Shown here: piece by piece, positions 49,301 through 62,109 of the stretch
Layout: each line of letters begins with the position of its first letter
Position numbering within the stretch: position 1 is the stretch's first letter
Assembly: GCA_029931535.1 (NCBI GenBank)
Contig: JAQPZY010001685.1
Coordinates: 8,996,001-9,060,000, forward strand
Direction of reading: 5' to 3'
Source: Margaritifera margaritifera
Lineage: Eukaryota > Mollusca > Bivalvia > Unionida > Margaritiferidae
Length of the DNA: 64,000 bases
The notes under the pieces: model-generated
What the model saw: the letters and a program-made list of their open reading frames with translations, nothing else
Databases searched by the model: none
What the model was told of the DNA's origin: nothing
Program-made: the position numbers and the translations under genes

Positions 49301-50159
49301 TTAAAAAAAATTTAAATGTGAGTATTGATAGACATATATCGTGGGAAAATCAAATAACGCGCGTGTGTTCTGCAGTACCTTCCAAAATAGCGCCGTTGAA
49401 CAGATTGTCTTCGTATGTGCCAGAATCTATACTAAAAATGTTTTATAATGGATATATATTGCCTTTGTCTGATTAGGGTTGCATCATATAGGGGAATTGC
49501 AATGCTACTAATCTTAATGAGATATTAAATCTTCAAAAATGATCAGCTAGAATGATTACAAGAAAAGACTATCCATCCTCACATTTATTCGTTAATTTAC
49601 ATCGGTTACCTTTTAGTTATAGAGTAAAGTACTTTAAAGCTATTTTGACATATAAATCTTTGTATAACATGACGCCATAATATATCAACTAACCCCTAAT
49701 TCCAGCTTCCAATATCCATTCATACAATAATATCCATTCATATAATCTGCGGTCTAGTGCGTACTCTAATCTTCATTTGCATATATTCAAAATGACACTC
49801 ACAAAACATCTTTTACATATTCTGTATTGTGAAATAGCATTTCCAATGATTTAAACAAACAAAAACACTCTATTCTTTGAAGAACACGCTTTACAGATTT
49901 CTTCGTTCTGACTATGACATTGCTCAAAGAAATTAAGATACCTAACTTCATTTCCCGCTACCTTCTCATTTCTCAAACCTACATGTATATATTATTTACA
50001 TTTTTTACCTAATGTGTGTATGTATGCGTGTATGTATATTTTATTATTACACGTGAGTGTGTCAGACACTGTAGTAAGTAAGAGTTTTATTTGTACATAT
50101 CTGTTGCATTTATAGTTTTAATATTCTTTTTTTGAGGACTATACCGAATGAAAAATAAA

Positions 50160-50194
<35 letters not shown>
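46372..50194 (+). mobile_element. 5'-truncated CR1/L2-like LINE, inactive
   Basis: Non-LTR retrotransposon remnant. The AP-type endonuclease C-terminal part appears from about 46376: ELETIWIELKQ, then after a frameshift LLMGDLCIDLMNDR (motif GDxNxDL with N replaced by C), LIDHIYSSHPEF and, past a stop, SDHYLICETR. A linker has DWFNSEIREAIKQVDKRSY (about 46997). After the 40-bp array, the reverse transcriptase starts with GNKATGLDEISPK (about 48448), then PISILP, LGFRDRHSCQSAL, YLDFKTTLDLVDHK, GVPQGSILGPLLFLLFINDL (49012) and YADS at 49105-49116. The catalytic YADD box has therefore lost its second Asp. A C-terminal domain (FYNGYILPLSD, LNEILNLQK-SARMITRK) follows to about 49930. It ends in AATAAAG and a (TTA)n tail at 50161-50194, typical of this LINE group. 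Many stops and frameshifts: long dead. Confidence 0.93.
47208..48290. repeat. Minisatellite, 40-bp unit, about 27 copies, inside the LINE
   Basis: Nearly identical units containing acgggaagtcatactagtac and agagccattatatattgcaa. Three copies carry one extra A, and a few carry single substitutions near the right end. Reading across one unit into the flanks gives KTGSHTSTEPLYIANDLNIF, the expected LINE protein sequence. The unit is therefore an amplified piece of LINE coding sequence. The 40-bp period breaks the frame. Confidence 0.97.
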
Positions 50195-51170
50195 TGAATC
50201 ATGATGCAACCGATCTCTCTTTCAAGTTCCTTCAGCGATGCTATTATCGATACTATGCACTATGAGAAAGAAGGACACGAAAATTCAGATTTATTGAAAA
50301 TTAAATTGATTATATCCGGACAGCTTGTATTTTGTTTAAAATTTAATGTTTATGTTTTTGTTTTATATGACTTTATTATCATACAAATAATGCAAATTAA
50401 AGATTATGTAGTCAACTTTCTATCTGCTTGTCTTGAATTAGAGACAGATGCATTATAAATTAGAATTTAGATTTGAAAATGGTTCATACATTTTGTCAAC
50501 CAATCTCAAAATAAAACTCTTCGTATTTTTAGCACAAATATACTATGCAGCAAAAGTCTGCGGAAGGTATAATTTATTTATTTTAGGCATGTTTTAGAGG
50601 TAAACAAATGACCCTGTTCCTCTTGCTTTATATACATACATGAAGAAGACGATGGGAGTTTTAATTTAAACTTTATTTGAGTTGGAGCTTCATTACTAGA
50701 AGTGTATATATCAATTTAAAACGAAGTATCAGCTTTTATGAAATAAAAAAAAAATATGGTTTTGAGTGTGAAAAAATCGAAACTTCAGTGTATTCCAATT
50801 TCTGCCACGAAAGTCAACTGAAGCATTACTCAGTCATGAACATTTAAGTTGATTTGTAAAAAACAATAATTAATAAGGTTAATTTTAGTGTTGACAGATT
50901 ATTTGCTGTATTGTTCTTCAAGAACAACATTTTGTAGATACACCAATTATGAGACTTTTTTATTACTGGTTAAAATTCAAAAGTATCAGTTCTCATTTTA
51001 GAATTTAATATTTTATTCAAGTGCAATCTTTAAAACAAACAAGGGCTGTCAGTGAAGGCAAAGCAGGCTACACTAATACTATCCGAGTAAAAACGAAATA
51101 AAAAGTTTTAGATTTGTCGAACTTTCGAGAAAAAAATAATTATGGGTGATAAATGTTTTAGAGCGAACAA
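50195..51170. other. Intergenic, nothing recognised
   Basis: An 85-codon frame at 50201-50458 begins immediately after the LINE tail, is AT-driven and has no motif; not called. Confidence 0.45.
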
Positions 51171-52150
51171 CTAGCGGGATGGAATGGTAAGATAAATGAA
51201 GATATGCGTGAAATCGATAGTAAATTGATGTGAAGCACGTAACAACTCGGTCTTCAGTTTAAATGAGGAAGTTAATTGAGAACAGATATCAATCAGCGCG
51301 TTACGTTGGAATGCACTTAATCCTTATAAAATACAGTACGACATTTCTTTACAAACCTCCCATGGGAAGGAAGAAGATTGACGAACTGGCTACTTCAAGG
51401 ACTTAGCATGTATAGATAGAATGAAAATTAGAAAATTTCTTTATGGCTGGACGTGGGTGGTGGTTGTTTAAGGGAGTTTACGTAAGAGATGTTATACTTT
51501 AATCTTATCTGTGATGTACGTGCTTCACAGCATTGGTATCAAACAACCAGCATGGTGCTATGTTAATTTGCACGCAAGAAATGATGCTCATGAAGCCGAC
51601 ATCTGTGAACAGATGCAAACAAGCTAACGTGTATTAAATACTTAATCAATGAACCTTTACTCAAAATTAAAAATAAATGGTGAACCGAATATTAAGCGTA
51701 AATACTCGCTAAGATGCTATATCCAATATACGTTTTATTAAGTTTTTAAGATCTGTTCAACTAATTAGCAATGTACTAACTTCTCTCACCATCTCAGGCG
51801 GACACAAACCTAATACACTTACGAAAAGCATGTACGTGTGTCTCATATAAAATATGTGATTATCTAAAACTCTTCAACCTTGACAATAGCACTTCTCTCA
51901 ACAGCAAAAACAAAAAAGAAGAAAAAACTAATTTGGACCAAATAAGTAATTTAATATTTGCCAAATCATAAGGACTTTTGAAATATTTAAGTAATTGCTT
52001 TGAGCATTTAACATACATTTTAATCTAGTTTCTGTTGCTAATCTTGAGAAGAAAGTGGAAGGTTTCTAGTAACTAAATTAAAACGGCCAATACTTCCAAG
52101 CTGAAGCAAACTCAGCGGAATTGATTTTGGCAATGAAACTCATATGAAAA
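51171..52150. repeat. Diverged dispersed repeat (pair with 28.1-29.6 kb)
   Basis: Shares gaaatcgatagtaaatt (51208), aatggtgaac (51676), and ttttaagatctgttcaacta with caatgtactaactt (51745-51780) in the same order as 28140-29130. No gene. Confidence 0.5.
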
Positions 52151-53029
52151 TATTCTAAACGCGTCTTTTCGCTTTAGACTGTTTAGCTAGATTCTAGACG
52201 TGTCTTTTCACTTTAGACCGTTTAGCAACTACTATCTTCGTGTTGTGCAGTGCATTTAGATGTTTTAATTATTGGATGATTTGTGTCATGGTAGTTCTGT
52301 AAATTATATTTTAACCTTTTGTATGCCAAAATTGAACTCCCCACTGGTCACAAAACACTGAAACTGAACTCCCCACTGGTCACAAAACACTGTTATTGTC
52401 AATCTTTCTTCTTTTTTTTAATGAATAACTCAAAGACTACTTACTATACTAACAAGTAACATCTATTTTATAATAATATGAAATCTGCATTCTTTACAAA
52501 TGAAAATGTCTTATTACCGCCTACTGAATTGCTAGATAAGTAGTTTGCAATAACTGAATAATAAAAATGTAGATTTTGATGAATAAAATTGAGGAAATTG
52601 TCACGACTTTTGTATCCAGCAGTAGAGTTCAATCTTTTTAATAAGCTAACAATAAGTAGCCTGTGAAGAGAGAAGAGTTTTACTTGACATCCCCATGAGA
52701 TTAATGTTACATTAGTTAATGATCATTTCAGCTTCATTTAACAGTATGGTTGATGTAAAAGTACCCCAAGCGTTAAGTCCTGATAAAAGTGCCAACTATT
52801 TTGAAGCCGTTTGAAAGAAAAAGGCAGAAAATAAAATAATCCGAATGACATTCCAGCATAAAGATGGATTTGTTTACAGACAGTTATTGAAAACGATGGA
52901 ATGAATTGCAGATCAAGACGGTAAACTTTTTTTTACACTGAGATTGATACTAAAAAAACATGCCGAATGATTTTTAAAAAAAGGAACCAAGAAATATCAG
53001 ATATCTAGAGAGAAAGCAATACGTTGACA
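52151..53029. other. Intergenic; two small tandem duplications
   Basis: A unit of about 40 bp with gcgtcttttcgctttagac is duplicated at 52159-52236, and a unit of about 31 bp with tgaactccccactggtcac at 52331-52392. No gene seen. Confidence 0.5.
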
Positions 53030-53350
53030 ATACATCATCATTAAATATGTGGTCGGATTGTTTCTCCGCAGCACCTTATCTAATCAGGCATTGATGAAAT
53101 GAAATTATTTACATAATAAATAACATCTAAACAAGACAGTGACCAGTCGCGAGGGGTGAACCTAAATTAAACCTTCGCTGATTTATTCTAAACTTCTCTG
53201 AGAACGTTTTCACCATGTACCACACAAGCTGCCAAACTAAGACTGATTTTCCGAATCTGAGCTAGTGTTTGATCGAATTGTGAGTGCACAGACTGTTTCA
53301 ATACAACCTGAGTTCCTGATTTTTTAACCCTGGTCTAATTGATTCAACCA
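53030..53350. repeat. Dispersed repeat, three-copy family, copy B
   Basis: Shortest copy of the family with 43268-43915 and 55140-55800. Carries agcacc-tatctaatcaggc, aagacagtgacca, gaggggtgaacct and ccaaactaagactgatttt. Confidence 0.75.
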
Positions 53351-53506
53351 GGGCTCATATGATATGATTTTGGATGTACTTTTTGCACTTACTTTGCTTT
53401 TGGATATTCGCTTACAATATGCAGATCATGAGCTATTATAATAGTTCTGGTCATCAAAGACATATCAAACTGTTTCATTCTACAAGCACATTTTTTTGGC
53501 TTCAAA

Positions 53507-53600
53507 GACACATTGTATGTCGACAGGCTTCTAAACACATTGTATGTCGACAGGCTTCCAATGCACATTGTATGTCGACAGGCTTCCAATACATATTGTA
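53507..53600. repeat. Tandem repeat, about 28 bp, 3.5 copies
   Basis: Units contain cattgtatgtcgacaggctt. The overlapping frames on both strands are artefacts. Confidence 0.9.
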
Positions 53601-53697
53601 ACACCTGAGATTGCCAGAGAGACAAAAGCTAACAACAACAATACTAGCAGTTAAAATGAAATAATTAGAAGTTTTGAGAATGTGTCGAACATGTGAT

Positions 53698-53698
<1 letters not shown>

Positions 53699-53749
<51 letters not shown>
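53699..53749. repeat. (CT)n microsatellite
   Basis: Pure CT run. The equivalent tract in the paired dispersed repeat is at 29158-29192. Confidence 0.97.
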
Positions 53750-53752
<3 letters not shown>

Positions 53753-53909
53753 ACGTACACATACGTAATACATGTGATAACGCTTGCTCTCTCTTGTATG
53801 TACACAAAACTGCCCCATTAATGAATCGCTATATTACTGTTAGAGTTTTGTGTCTTGCATAATGTATATGATTGTATGGTTATTATAATATATCAGTCAA
53901 GACATGAAC

Positions 53910-54013
53910 AGTACGTACATACTCGAGTCAGTACGTACATACTCGAGTCATTACGTACATACTCGAGTCAGTACGTACATACTCGAGTCAGTACGTACAA
54001 ACTCGAGTCATTA
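53910..54013. repeat. Minisatellite, 20-bp unit, 5 copies
   Basis: Unit gtacgtacatactcgagtca, with palindromes gtacgtac and ctcgag in each copy and one variable base (cagtac/cattac). Confidence 0.95.
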
Positions 54014-54524
54014 CTGCAAACATTTTGCAGACGTAATAACTGAGATTAAGCTGTTCATCTTGACAAGAAAGTCAAAGGGAATTTACTAATTTAATCAAAT
54101 CGGTCAATACCTGCAGCTAAAGTAATTTCGCCTGGAAAAGGCTGTGGCATTGCAAATGACATAAAATGGATTATAGACTTTTATTTTCATTTCAGATAAT
54201 TTGCTGATGGTTCATTTAAGAACTAATGCACACTTTCATAAAAACATGTGACTATCCTGGAATTGTCCAGTAAGTTTTGATCTTTAATATTGGAAGATTA
54301 GTGTCTTGATAGCTCTCTAAACTGTAAGTCGAAAAAGAATTTATAAACGGTCAACTAACCCTCTTATTTCCGCTTTCTTCTTCTTTCTCTCATTAAAAGC
54401 CTGAAATACATCGATATTGGTAACCAATATCTTATGTTAACAAGAAGTTTTTGCAGTCTTTACCATTGAAAATGTCTTTATAAAACGAGGAAGAAAACAT
54501 TTTGGCACCAAGCGATTAGTGACC

Positions 54525-54578
<54 letters not shown>

Positions 54579-55139
54579 ACGATTAAATTGTAGTTTTTCA
54601 TGCATGAAAGCTAACTAGATCTCACGATGATTACAGTCATCAGCCAGCAGCAGATTTCGGTTTTCTTAAAAAGCTATATCAAGCAAGTTGTACTATATCA
54701 AGGTAAACAACTTCTTTCCTTTCTCTAAATACTATATTTATATTTTGACATCCGCATTTAAAGTTTCATTTGGAAATGACCATTTTAGCTTCATGTCATA
54801 TTTTGATAATTGTCAAAACTGCCCACCAAACGTTCCACAAATGGCAATTGCTATTATAAGTAGCAAACATATTGAAGTCATTTGAAAAGACTAGTGAAAA
54901 AGGAAACAAAAATTAAATTATAGTACTGTAGATATATTGTCAATTCAATATGTGTGTTTACTAATAGAAACTGACAAAAAAGGAATGGAAATGCACATAA
55001 AAAAGTCTATGTCCATCAGATGTTTTCAGATTGAATACTACATTTCCAAGTTTGACGTTCTGCATTATTTGCAAACAAAATTCTTGTGAAACTATACCAC
55101 CCTTCCCAGGTTAAAGGTTATACACGGAGGTTAATAATA
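54014..55139. other. Intergenic with (AT)n tract
   Basis: Left part (to about 54230) continues the dispersed repeat paired with 29.4-29.6 kb. (AT)n at 54529-54574. A 65-codon frame at 54688-54885 has no recognised motif. Confidence 0.45.
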
Positions 55140-55800
55140 AAGACACACTCTGGACGGTTTAAAGAGAGCGACAAACTTTGGATTTCTACAAAAAAAAAAA
55201 ATCAACATTGTACCTAGAATCCCAGTTAATGATATGAAGGTGTCACTAGCAAGTCTTTATCGGAATAATAGAAACTAATTGCGTTGGCACGTAATGGACA
55301 CTGCAGAAGACATATATCGATGGAGATGGTTCTTTTTATTGTAAGTAGCGTTAGGGGCCTGTAACTGTATACTCTAATCTAATGTGCCATTACACAAGGA
55401 AGGAACTGAAATCAGCTATAAGACAAAATGGTCATTTGGTCTGCAAATAAATCAAGATGGAATCAGCCACGTAAATGAAATATCTTTATTTTCAATACAA
55501 AGTGTGATTTTCTAGTTTGTTTCAGCACCCTATCTAATCAGATATCGATAAGATACAATTATTTACACTTAAATGGCAAATAAAGAAGACAGTGACCAAA
55601 CGTGAAGGGCAAACCTTGCTTCAGCCATTGATGATTTATTCTATTTTTTTTCAGAATGCTTTCACTATGTACCAAACAAGCTGCCAAACTAAGATTGATT
55701 TTCCTAATGAAAGTTTCTTTATAATCACAATTCGATACAACTTGAGTGCTTCCTCCGGTAATCCTGAGCAAATTGATTCAGCCAGGGTCGCGTGTTAAGA
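55140..55800. repeat. Dispersed repeat, three-copy family, copy C
   Basis: Longest match to copy A: ggtttaaagagagcgac, atcagctataagac, agcaccctatctaatcag, aagacagtgaccaaacg, gccaaactaagattgatttt, attgattcagccaggg. Overlapping opposite-strand frames of about 70 codons here are shadows of the repeat. Confidence 0.75.
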
Positions 55801-56167
55801 CATTTTACGTAAATTTGATATGGGTTGCTCTCGAAGATAGAAACTGTTTAGTGTTTCTGGATTTAAAGACAAATCCGTATGTTCGATTATACAAATGTTA
55901 CTTTTTGCACTCATTTAGTGGAAGTGTATGAATATGCATTTAGAGTAAAAACATTTTAAAAATCTCCTCCTAGACCCGTATTATTATTAATGTCTTGATT
56001 GTATAAACTTGACAGAAAATACACTATGTCTCTCTGTCTGTCTGTCAATATATATAAATCGGTCAAAATTTACACATTAATCCGAGAACTTAAACACAAA
56101 CGAAAATAACAATTTACACTTTTACTCTATGCAAATGTTTACATTTTATGTTATCGCAAAAATGTAT

Positions 56168-56238
<71 letters not shown>

Positions 56239-56381
56239 CCAAACAGAGAGGAAGGCGCTTATCCTTCTATACTACATTATATGTTGGATGCATGATGATA
56301 TATAATTTTATTAGCCAGTCACATGGTATAAATAAAATATTATGATTAGTTCACTATAGTAGGTGCAAAATAAATAAATAA

Positions 56382-56442
<61 letters not shown>

Positions 56443-56917
56443 GAGAGAGAGAGAGACACACACAGACAGACAGGCAGAATGAGAGAGTTAGATAAATTTA
56501 TAGATAGACACAGCGCTCCATCTTCATATAGCTGTTCCATTGGAGCCATATAATCGACCTACGATAGAATTTGTAGAACCTTATATCCAGGGATATTCAA
56601 CAAGACTATGCAACAATAGAGTATCATAAATTCAAAATATTTTCCCTAATGATGTGAAATAACATTATAATTGGTTCTTGTTACGCAATAACTGAAACTA
56701 ACTAAAACCTTTCAAGTACCAATGTTAAAACAAGTTTCAAAGTATTAAATAGAATCCATGACCCTACCTGTGATATCAGAGGGACAACGGTATACTGAAG
56801 GCTTTATTGTGAGAACCAGTATTTATGTATCAAGGTCCTAATTTGGGGAACTCAATGGAAATGAGCTAAATATATTTGCAACAAATTTAGACACTATTAT
56901 TTTCTTTATTTCTCTTT
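55801..56917. other. Intergenic with microsatellites
   Basis: (CTGT)n at about 56031-56046, (AT)n at 56169-56236, and (AT)n then (GA)n/(CA)n at 56388-56474. No gene recognised. Confidence 0.5.
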
Positions 56918-57510
56918 TTATCTACTCAAATCACCCTTTTTTCATGATTTGTTACATTATCTACTCAAATCACCCTTTTTTCATGATTTGATACATTATC
57001 TACTCGAATCACCTGCTTCATACTTTGATACATTATTTACACAAGTCACCTGCTTCATAATGTGATACATTATCTACTCAAATCACCTGCTTCATAATGT
57101 GATACATTATCTACTCCAATCACCTGCTTCATACTTTGATACATTATCTACTCAAATCACTTGCTTCATAATGTGATACGTTATCTACTCAAATCACGTG
57201 CTTCATACTTTGATACATTATCTACTCAAATCACCTGCTTCATACTTTGATACATTATCTACTCAAATCACCTGCTTGATACTTTGATACGTTATCTACT
57301 AAAATCACCTGCTTCATACTTTGATACGTTATCTACTCAAATCACATGCTTCATACTATCATACATTATCTACTCAAATCACCTGCTTCATACTTTGATA
57401 CATTATCTACTCAAATCACCTGCTTCATTATGTGATACATTATCTACTCAATTCACCTGCTTCATACTTTCATACATTATCTACTCAAATCACATGCTTC
57501 ATTATGATCC
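56918..57510. repeat. Minisatellite, 37-bp unit, about 16 copies
   Basis: Units contain acattatctactcaaatcac and ctgcttcatactttgata. Subtypes are catactttga, cataatgtga and ttcatgattt. A plus-strand 93-codon frame is an artefact of tandem copies. Confidence 0.96.
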
Positions 57511-59497
57511 ACAATATATTCAATATTTTGTCTTTCAGCCTTTTTTATATAAGAAGACATTTTGACTCCGCTATGCATATTTAAAAAAATAGATGTCGAT
57601 AAATTTCCTTCAAAGTAATAACAAATGTGATTGATATGGTCCTTAAAGCATCATTTGCATTTTACATATCTTTTTAGCATTGTAAATTGTTGTCCCTCTT
57701 GCTTTCCAAATCTGATGAACCTATTTGATAAACGTTAGGACATTTTAGCATAATCGTCTCTTTATTCTTTCATTTTAGAGCCCTATTCGTAAATTTAAAT
57801 GTGATAAAGTACCTATATCTGTTCTGTGTTCATTTTAGACACTAAATTACTTCAGCTTATGTATTATGACACAGTTTCAGTGACAATGTTGGGTGGTTGC
57901 TTTGACACGCTTCTGGTGATCCTCTTTTTTCGGTCGTTGAGCTTTCTACAGATTAATCCATCGCTGTCTTCGTACTACAAGTCGATGACTAATATTTATT
58001 TCCATGCAAGTTAAATACAAAGGATGAACAGTTCTTAGATACAATAGGCAAAAGCGACTGCTTAGCAAAAGTATTTTATTAGTTTCTCCTTCGACAACTA
58101 ATGGATTCTTCAGTAGCTCAGTCAAATACATTCATTGCGTGATATGCATTCCTTAACTTCTCTCCGTGTTGCTGACACAACCATTTCAGAAAAACAGCTA
58201 GACTTCAAGTATACTCTACGGAAAGTACTAAGTCAAACAATTTCTAGATTTAAAAAGAATCTTCAATTAAGCGGTCGGTTCTGCATTACCTCGACAGACC
58301 CCTCACATCCAAGAATGTATTGACTTTTGCCTTATAAGACAATTATTAGTTTTTTACGTTTTTCATCTATTGTGTTTTTTTAGTTTCCAACGTATTGCTG
58401 AATTTTTATTATCCCTTTTATCGTAAAAGAGGTAGCAAATCTTACATCAATTAACCAAATGTGTGACACGCTCTAAATAAATTGGCAGAGAGCATGTTTA
58501 GATTGGAAATACAGGGTATAAGGCATTTTATAACAAAAATATCTTCAAGGACAAAAAATACTGCCATTTCAGCCTAGTATTTATCACTAAGAGTGCCAAA
58601 GCACACTTTTAAATGAACGAATATCGACTTCATATTTGGCTCATACCATAATGACGTTGATGATCAAATCATGGATGGCACACACCTTGTTATTATAATA
58701 AAACCTGTGTAACTCTTGTCATAAGCTCATTCTAATCTGTTCGGTCTAGATTAATTACAAATTTGACTGAATCATAGGAAAGATTCTGGCAAAGACATAA
58801 GTTAACCTCGAAAAGCTACAAATTACCTAACTGCACTAATACGCAAAATAACATTAGGTTTATAAAGCTTGAATAAGTGCCATTTATGTTATGTCAGTAG
58901 GATTTATAAGCTGTTCAATGATAGTAAATTTAATATATCTACTTTGGTCCGGTTTCCTTATAGCACTAGCTTCAAAGAGAGACTTTAGTGCCATGATTCT
59001 CGGAAATTTAAACGTAGGATTGAAGCATGTAGGGGAAAATATATTCGCAAATTCAGTTAGTGTCAGGTCAATCATTTGTATACACTTGATACTCCATAAT
59101 ATTTTACACTACGGGCATTTAGCTGAAATGCGACCTCGCGATAAAAGGCATTAACTCCTGCATCGAATACATAAAAAGAGTTAACAGGCTATATATTGTC
59201 GTGTCTAATACAGCTAATCATTTTTGCCATCGTTTTGGGGATTTTGTTTGTCTCAAGGGCAATCTGGAATACGCCAGGCTCGATAAAAGTTCACAATATT
59301 GGACTATCCAGACATAACATCAATACATACCATCCAATAAAGTATTGATAAACAAGGACTAACGAGTTATGTATATATTAGATAATATGGTAAATTGGCT
59401 GTATCTAAATTACGTTTTTTATTTAAGAAATCGCAGTGTGCCATACTGTTTGTAAGCTTTTTGCATCTTTTGACAATGGTGACATAACACATAACAG

Positions 59498-59500
<3 letters not shown>
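57511..59500. other. Intergenic; two unassigned short frames
   Basis: Plus-strand frames at 57826-58014 and 58135-58323 have fairly ordinary composition. The first follows an acceptor-like ttcattttag at 57829-57838. The second is basic (TLRKVLSQTISRFKKNLQLS). Neither is recognised; they could be exons or chance. Opposite-strand overlapping frames at 58884-59154 are not supported. Confidence 0.3.
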
Positions 59501-59560
<60 letters not shown>

Positions 59561-59561
59561 T
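59501..59561. repeat. (AT)n(AG)n compound microsatellite
   Basis: About 35 bp AT followed by about 26 bp AG. Confidence 0.97.
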
Positions 59562-61227
59562 ACGATGCGATACGAAAGGGAAAGTTCTAATTGTGGGTAT
59601 ATATGTATATATGTATTAGGGTTGAACGAAACGTCAGGATTATACTGGTTATATGGTGCTGGTTAACAGTTAAGATCTAAAAACGTTAATATAAAGAATT
59701 GTAACAGTATTTTAGGAAGAAAAATCCTTCCAAATAAATGTAAGTATGAAGTACTATAAGATAAAAGATAGAAGGTAAAGATGTGAAAATTCTTTAAAAG
59801 GTATATAAAATATAAGCTAAAAGGATAAACAATTTAAAATCCTAAAAATATCCATTTTGCAGAACTATATCAACCGATATCCGAAAATATGCAAGAGCAC
59901 ATATTTTTCTTTGCCTTTTTCTTGTGAAGTATATTAACTTTTGTTAGAAATTTGACGCTCAACTCGCACCTCCAAACACCCCCACAACCACCATCTGAAG
60001 AAAATAATATTATAAGTTTGAATCTGAAAATGTATATAATGTTAGATGACCATCTATTTTCTTTGATTTTGATTCAAGCGACCTTTACGTTTAAGAATAA
60101 CTGATGATATAAGCTTTAAAAACAATAAATTCCAGTACTTGTCAATTATATTGTCATTATACACGCTTGGGAAAAACAAACTGTGATATCAACTATTCGG
60201 TATATAACCATAAGAAAGGCGTTCGGTACGCATTCTGGAATAAATTAAGGTTCAGCAAATTGACACAAACACACACAATAATTTATTTTGTTATTTTCAT
60301 AATTAAGTTTCTCCCCTTACCATGCCACGATCGTGTCTAAGACTACCGTCTTGAGAACGGCATGTAAACCGTCTTAGCAATATATACATGTACACTGCTT
60401 TACATCAAGCCGTAAATTACATCAGTGGCGTCTAATACTTTTCACAGAAGATATTAATCTTAACTCGGATTATTTAGGAGAATTATCCTCGTATGTTCAT
60501 TACAGATATTTAAAAGTAATATTTACTGACACTAAAATACACGATTCCGTGACTCGTTTGTATTCAGTTCTGTTTTGATGTATAACTTTTAACGAAATCT
60601 GACAGGCTACATTAAAGGATGATGCTTTGATTGTGCCTGCATGCATCTGCATGTTATTCTTCATTTTCATGTGGAATTATCAATTTTTCCATGAACTTGC
60701 TACTATTATGAACTCGTATTTAACTCATAGTAATCTGTATGGTAGTGTAGTATTTAACTCTATGCTAAATAACATACAAGTAAGCACACTAAATAACATT
60801 TAATAAGCACACTAATGTACATTTAGTAGCGTGCTTAGACAATACTTCTGACAAGAGTATTTTGCAGTTCATAAGAAGCAATCAGTAGGCTACTTTAGGC
60901 GAACAATTTTATACTACAAGGACAGTTAATATATAGTGCGAGTGCTGTACATGCAGTAGAGCAAGGCTCATAAACCTTGCAGACACATTTTCAGACTTGC
61001 GGCATTTTTAAAAAAGGGCCATAAACAACGGAATACATACAAAGTATGGCTTACAGTCTTTTCCGTACAGCTAGCATAACTACGTTTATAATAATACCAC
61101 TTATCTTTTGCTCTACCGTGGGTAGTATTATTGAGTTGAGATCTGGATCTAGACCTCTAGCCTATTTGATTGAAGTTCTTTGGATGTTCACACAGTACAG
61201 AATGACTGGTATTACAAACTTTCAAAT
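59562..61227. other. Intergenic, nothing recognised
   Basis: AT-rich DNA; a frame of about 64 codons at 61046-61240 runs into the hairpin and is not called. Confidence 0.45.
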
Positions 61228-61293
61228 GCAAACAACATAGACCCTGATCTGCCGTCGCATAATGCACCGCAGATCAGGGTCTATGTTGTTTGT
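61228..61293. repeat. Short hairpin repeat, copy 2
   Basis: Arms of 22-24 bp (61229-61252 and 61269-61292) are perfectly complementary around a loop of about 16 bp. The arm contains aacatagaccctgatct, matching copy 1 at 81-144. Confidence 0.9.
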
Positions 61294-61311
61294 TCTACTG
61301 ATTAGTCCTTA

Positions 61312-61375
61312 CAAACTGCATAGACCCAGATCTGCCGGCGCATAATGCGCCGGCAGATCTGAGTCTATGCAGTTT
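61312..61375. repeat. Short hairpin repeat, copy 3 (near-perfect palindrome)
   Basis: Two 32-bp arms meet with a single central base (61344) and one mismatch. The arm contains gcatagacccagatctg and the centre is ccggcgcat-a-atgcgccgg. It lies only 18 bp from copy 2 and is a diverged relative. Strong cruciform or hairpin potential. Confidence 0.92.
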
Positions 61376-61993
61376 GCAGTTGGTATCGAATTATACGCGA
61401 GTATATACGGTAGTTAGAAGGAGATAACAAAATATACATACAATACACATAAATTGAGGACATTGCTTGCGATAAATGTTCACAACTTATGCCCCAACTG
61501 CTAACGCTGAGACTTGTTAAAAGATATAGGGCATACCCTATACCATATTTGTACTAGATGTGCTAATTGATAATATGAGACTTGATGTAGATAAATAATG
61601 AAAAAAAAAACAAAAAAAAAAAAAAAAACAAGAAAAAATAAAATAAAATAAAAATAAGAGTATATAGTAGAATTGGGGAAAAATTGATTTGTGATGAAAA
61701 GACTTGGCTCGTACTTCACGATCGTTTACATAAACGACTAACAATAAAAAATTTTTTTTTTTATTATGATGCGATGAATGACAGGCAGCCCATGAAAATA
61801 TTTTTCATGTGCACAAAAGATGAAACATCGTGAACATTGTTCCAATAAACCATTACAAAAATAGAAATCGCTTATATTTCTGGAAAGTCTCTCAAACGGT
61901 TATTAAGGGATGTGTGGTAAATACGAGTAATATAGGTATATAACGTATTTGAAGTTAATTCAATATATAAAACAATCATTCTAAATTGCATAT
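61376..61993. other. Intergenic; poly-A-rich patches
   Basis: A-rich tracts at 61599-61650 and a T run near 61751-61762. No gene; Phe-rich frames on the minus strand are artefacts. Confidence 0.5.
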
Positions 61994-62109
61994 GCCAGAA
62001 TACGAGGCCCAAATTTGTATCAGTTGTTTTGGCGCCCCAAAGACCTCTGGCACCTGGGGCAACCGCCCCATCCCCCCCCCCCCCCCACACACACACGTTA
62101 GTACGCTCC
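61994..62109. mobile_element. hAT-like MITE, family 2 copy B, partial, reverse
   Basis: Reverse-orientation relative of 27679-27833: gccagaatacgaggc, then cag-tgt-ttggcgcccc, then a C run (15 bp), then gttagtacgct. The end with gggcgacaatgatggcc-like sequence is absent, so this copy is truncated. Confidence 0.8.

Noticed and set aside
55559..55798. Opposite-strand ORFs of about 70 codons
   Set aside because: Both lie in copy C of the dispersed repeat; the corresponding frames are broken in copies A and B.
58884..59154. Overlapping ORFs on both strands (63 and 87 codons)
   Set aside because: Mutually exclusive, no motif, no splice or homology support.
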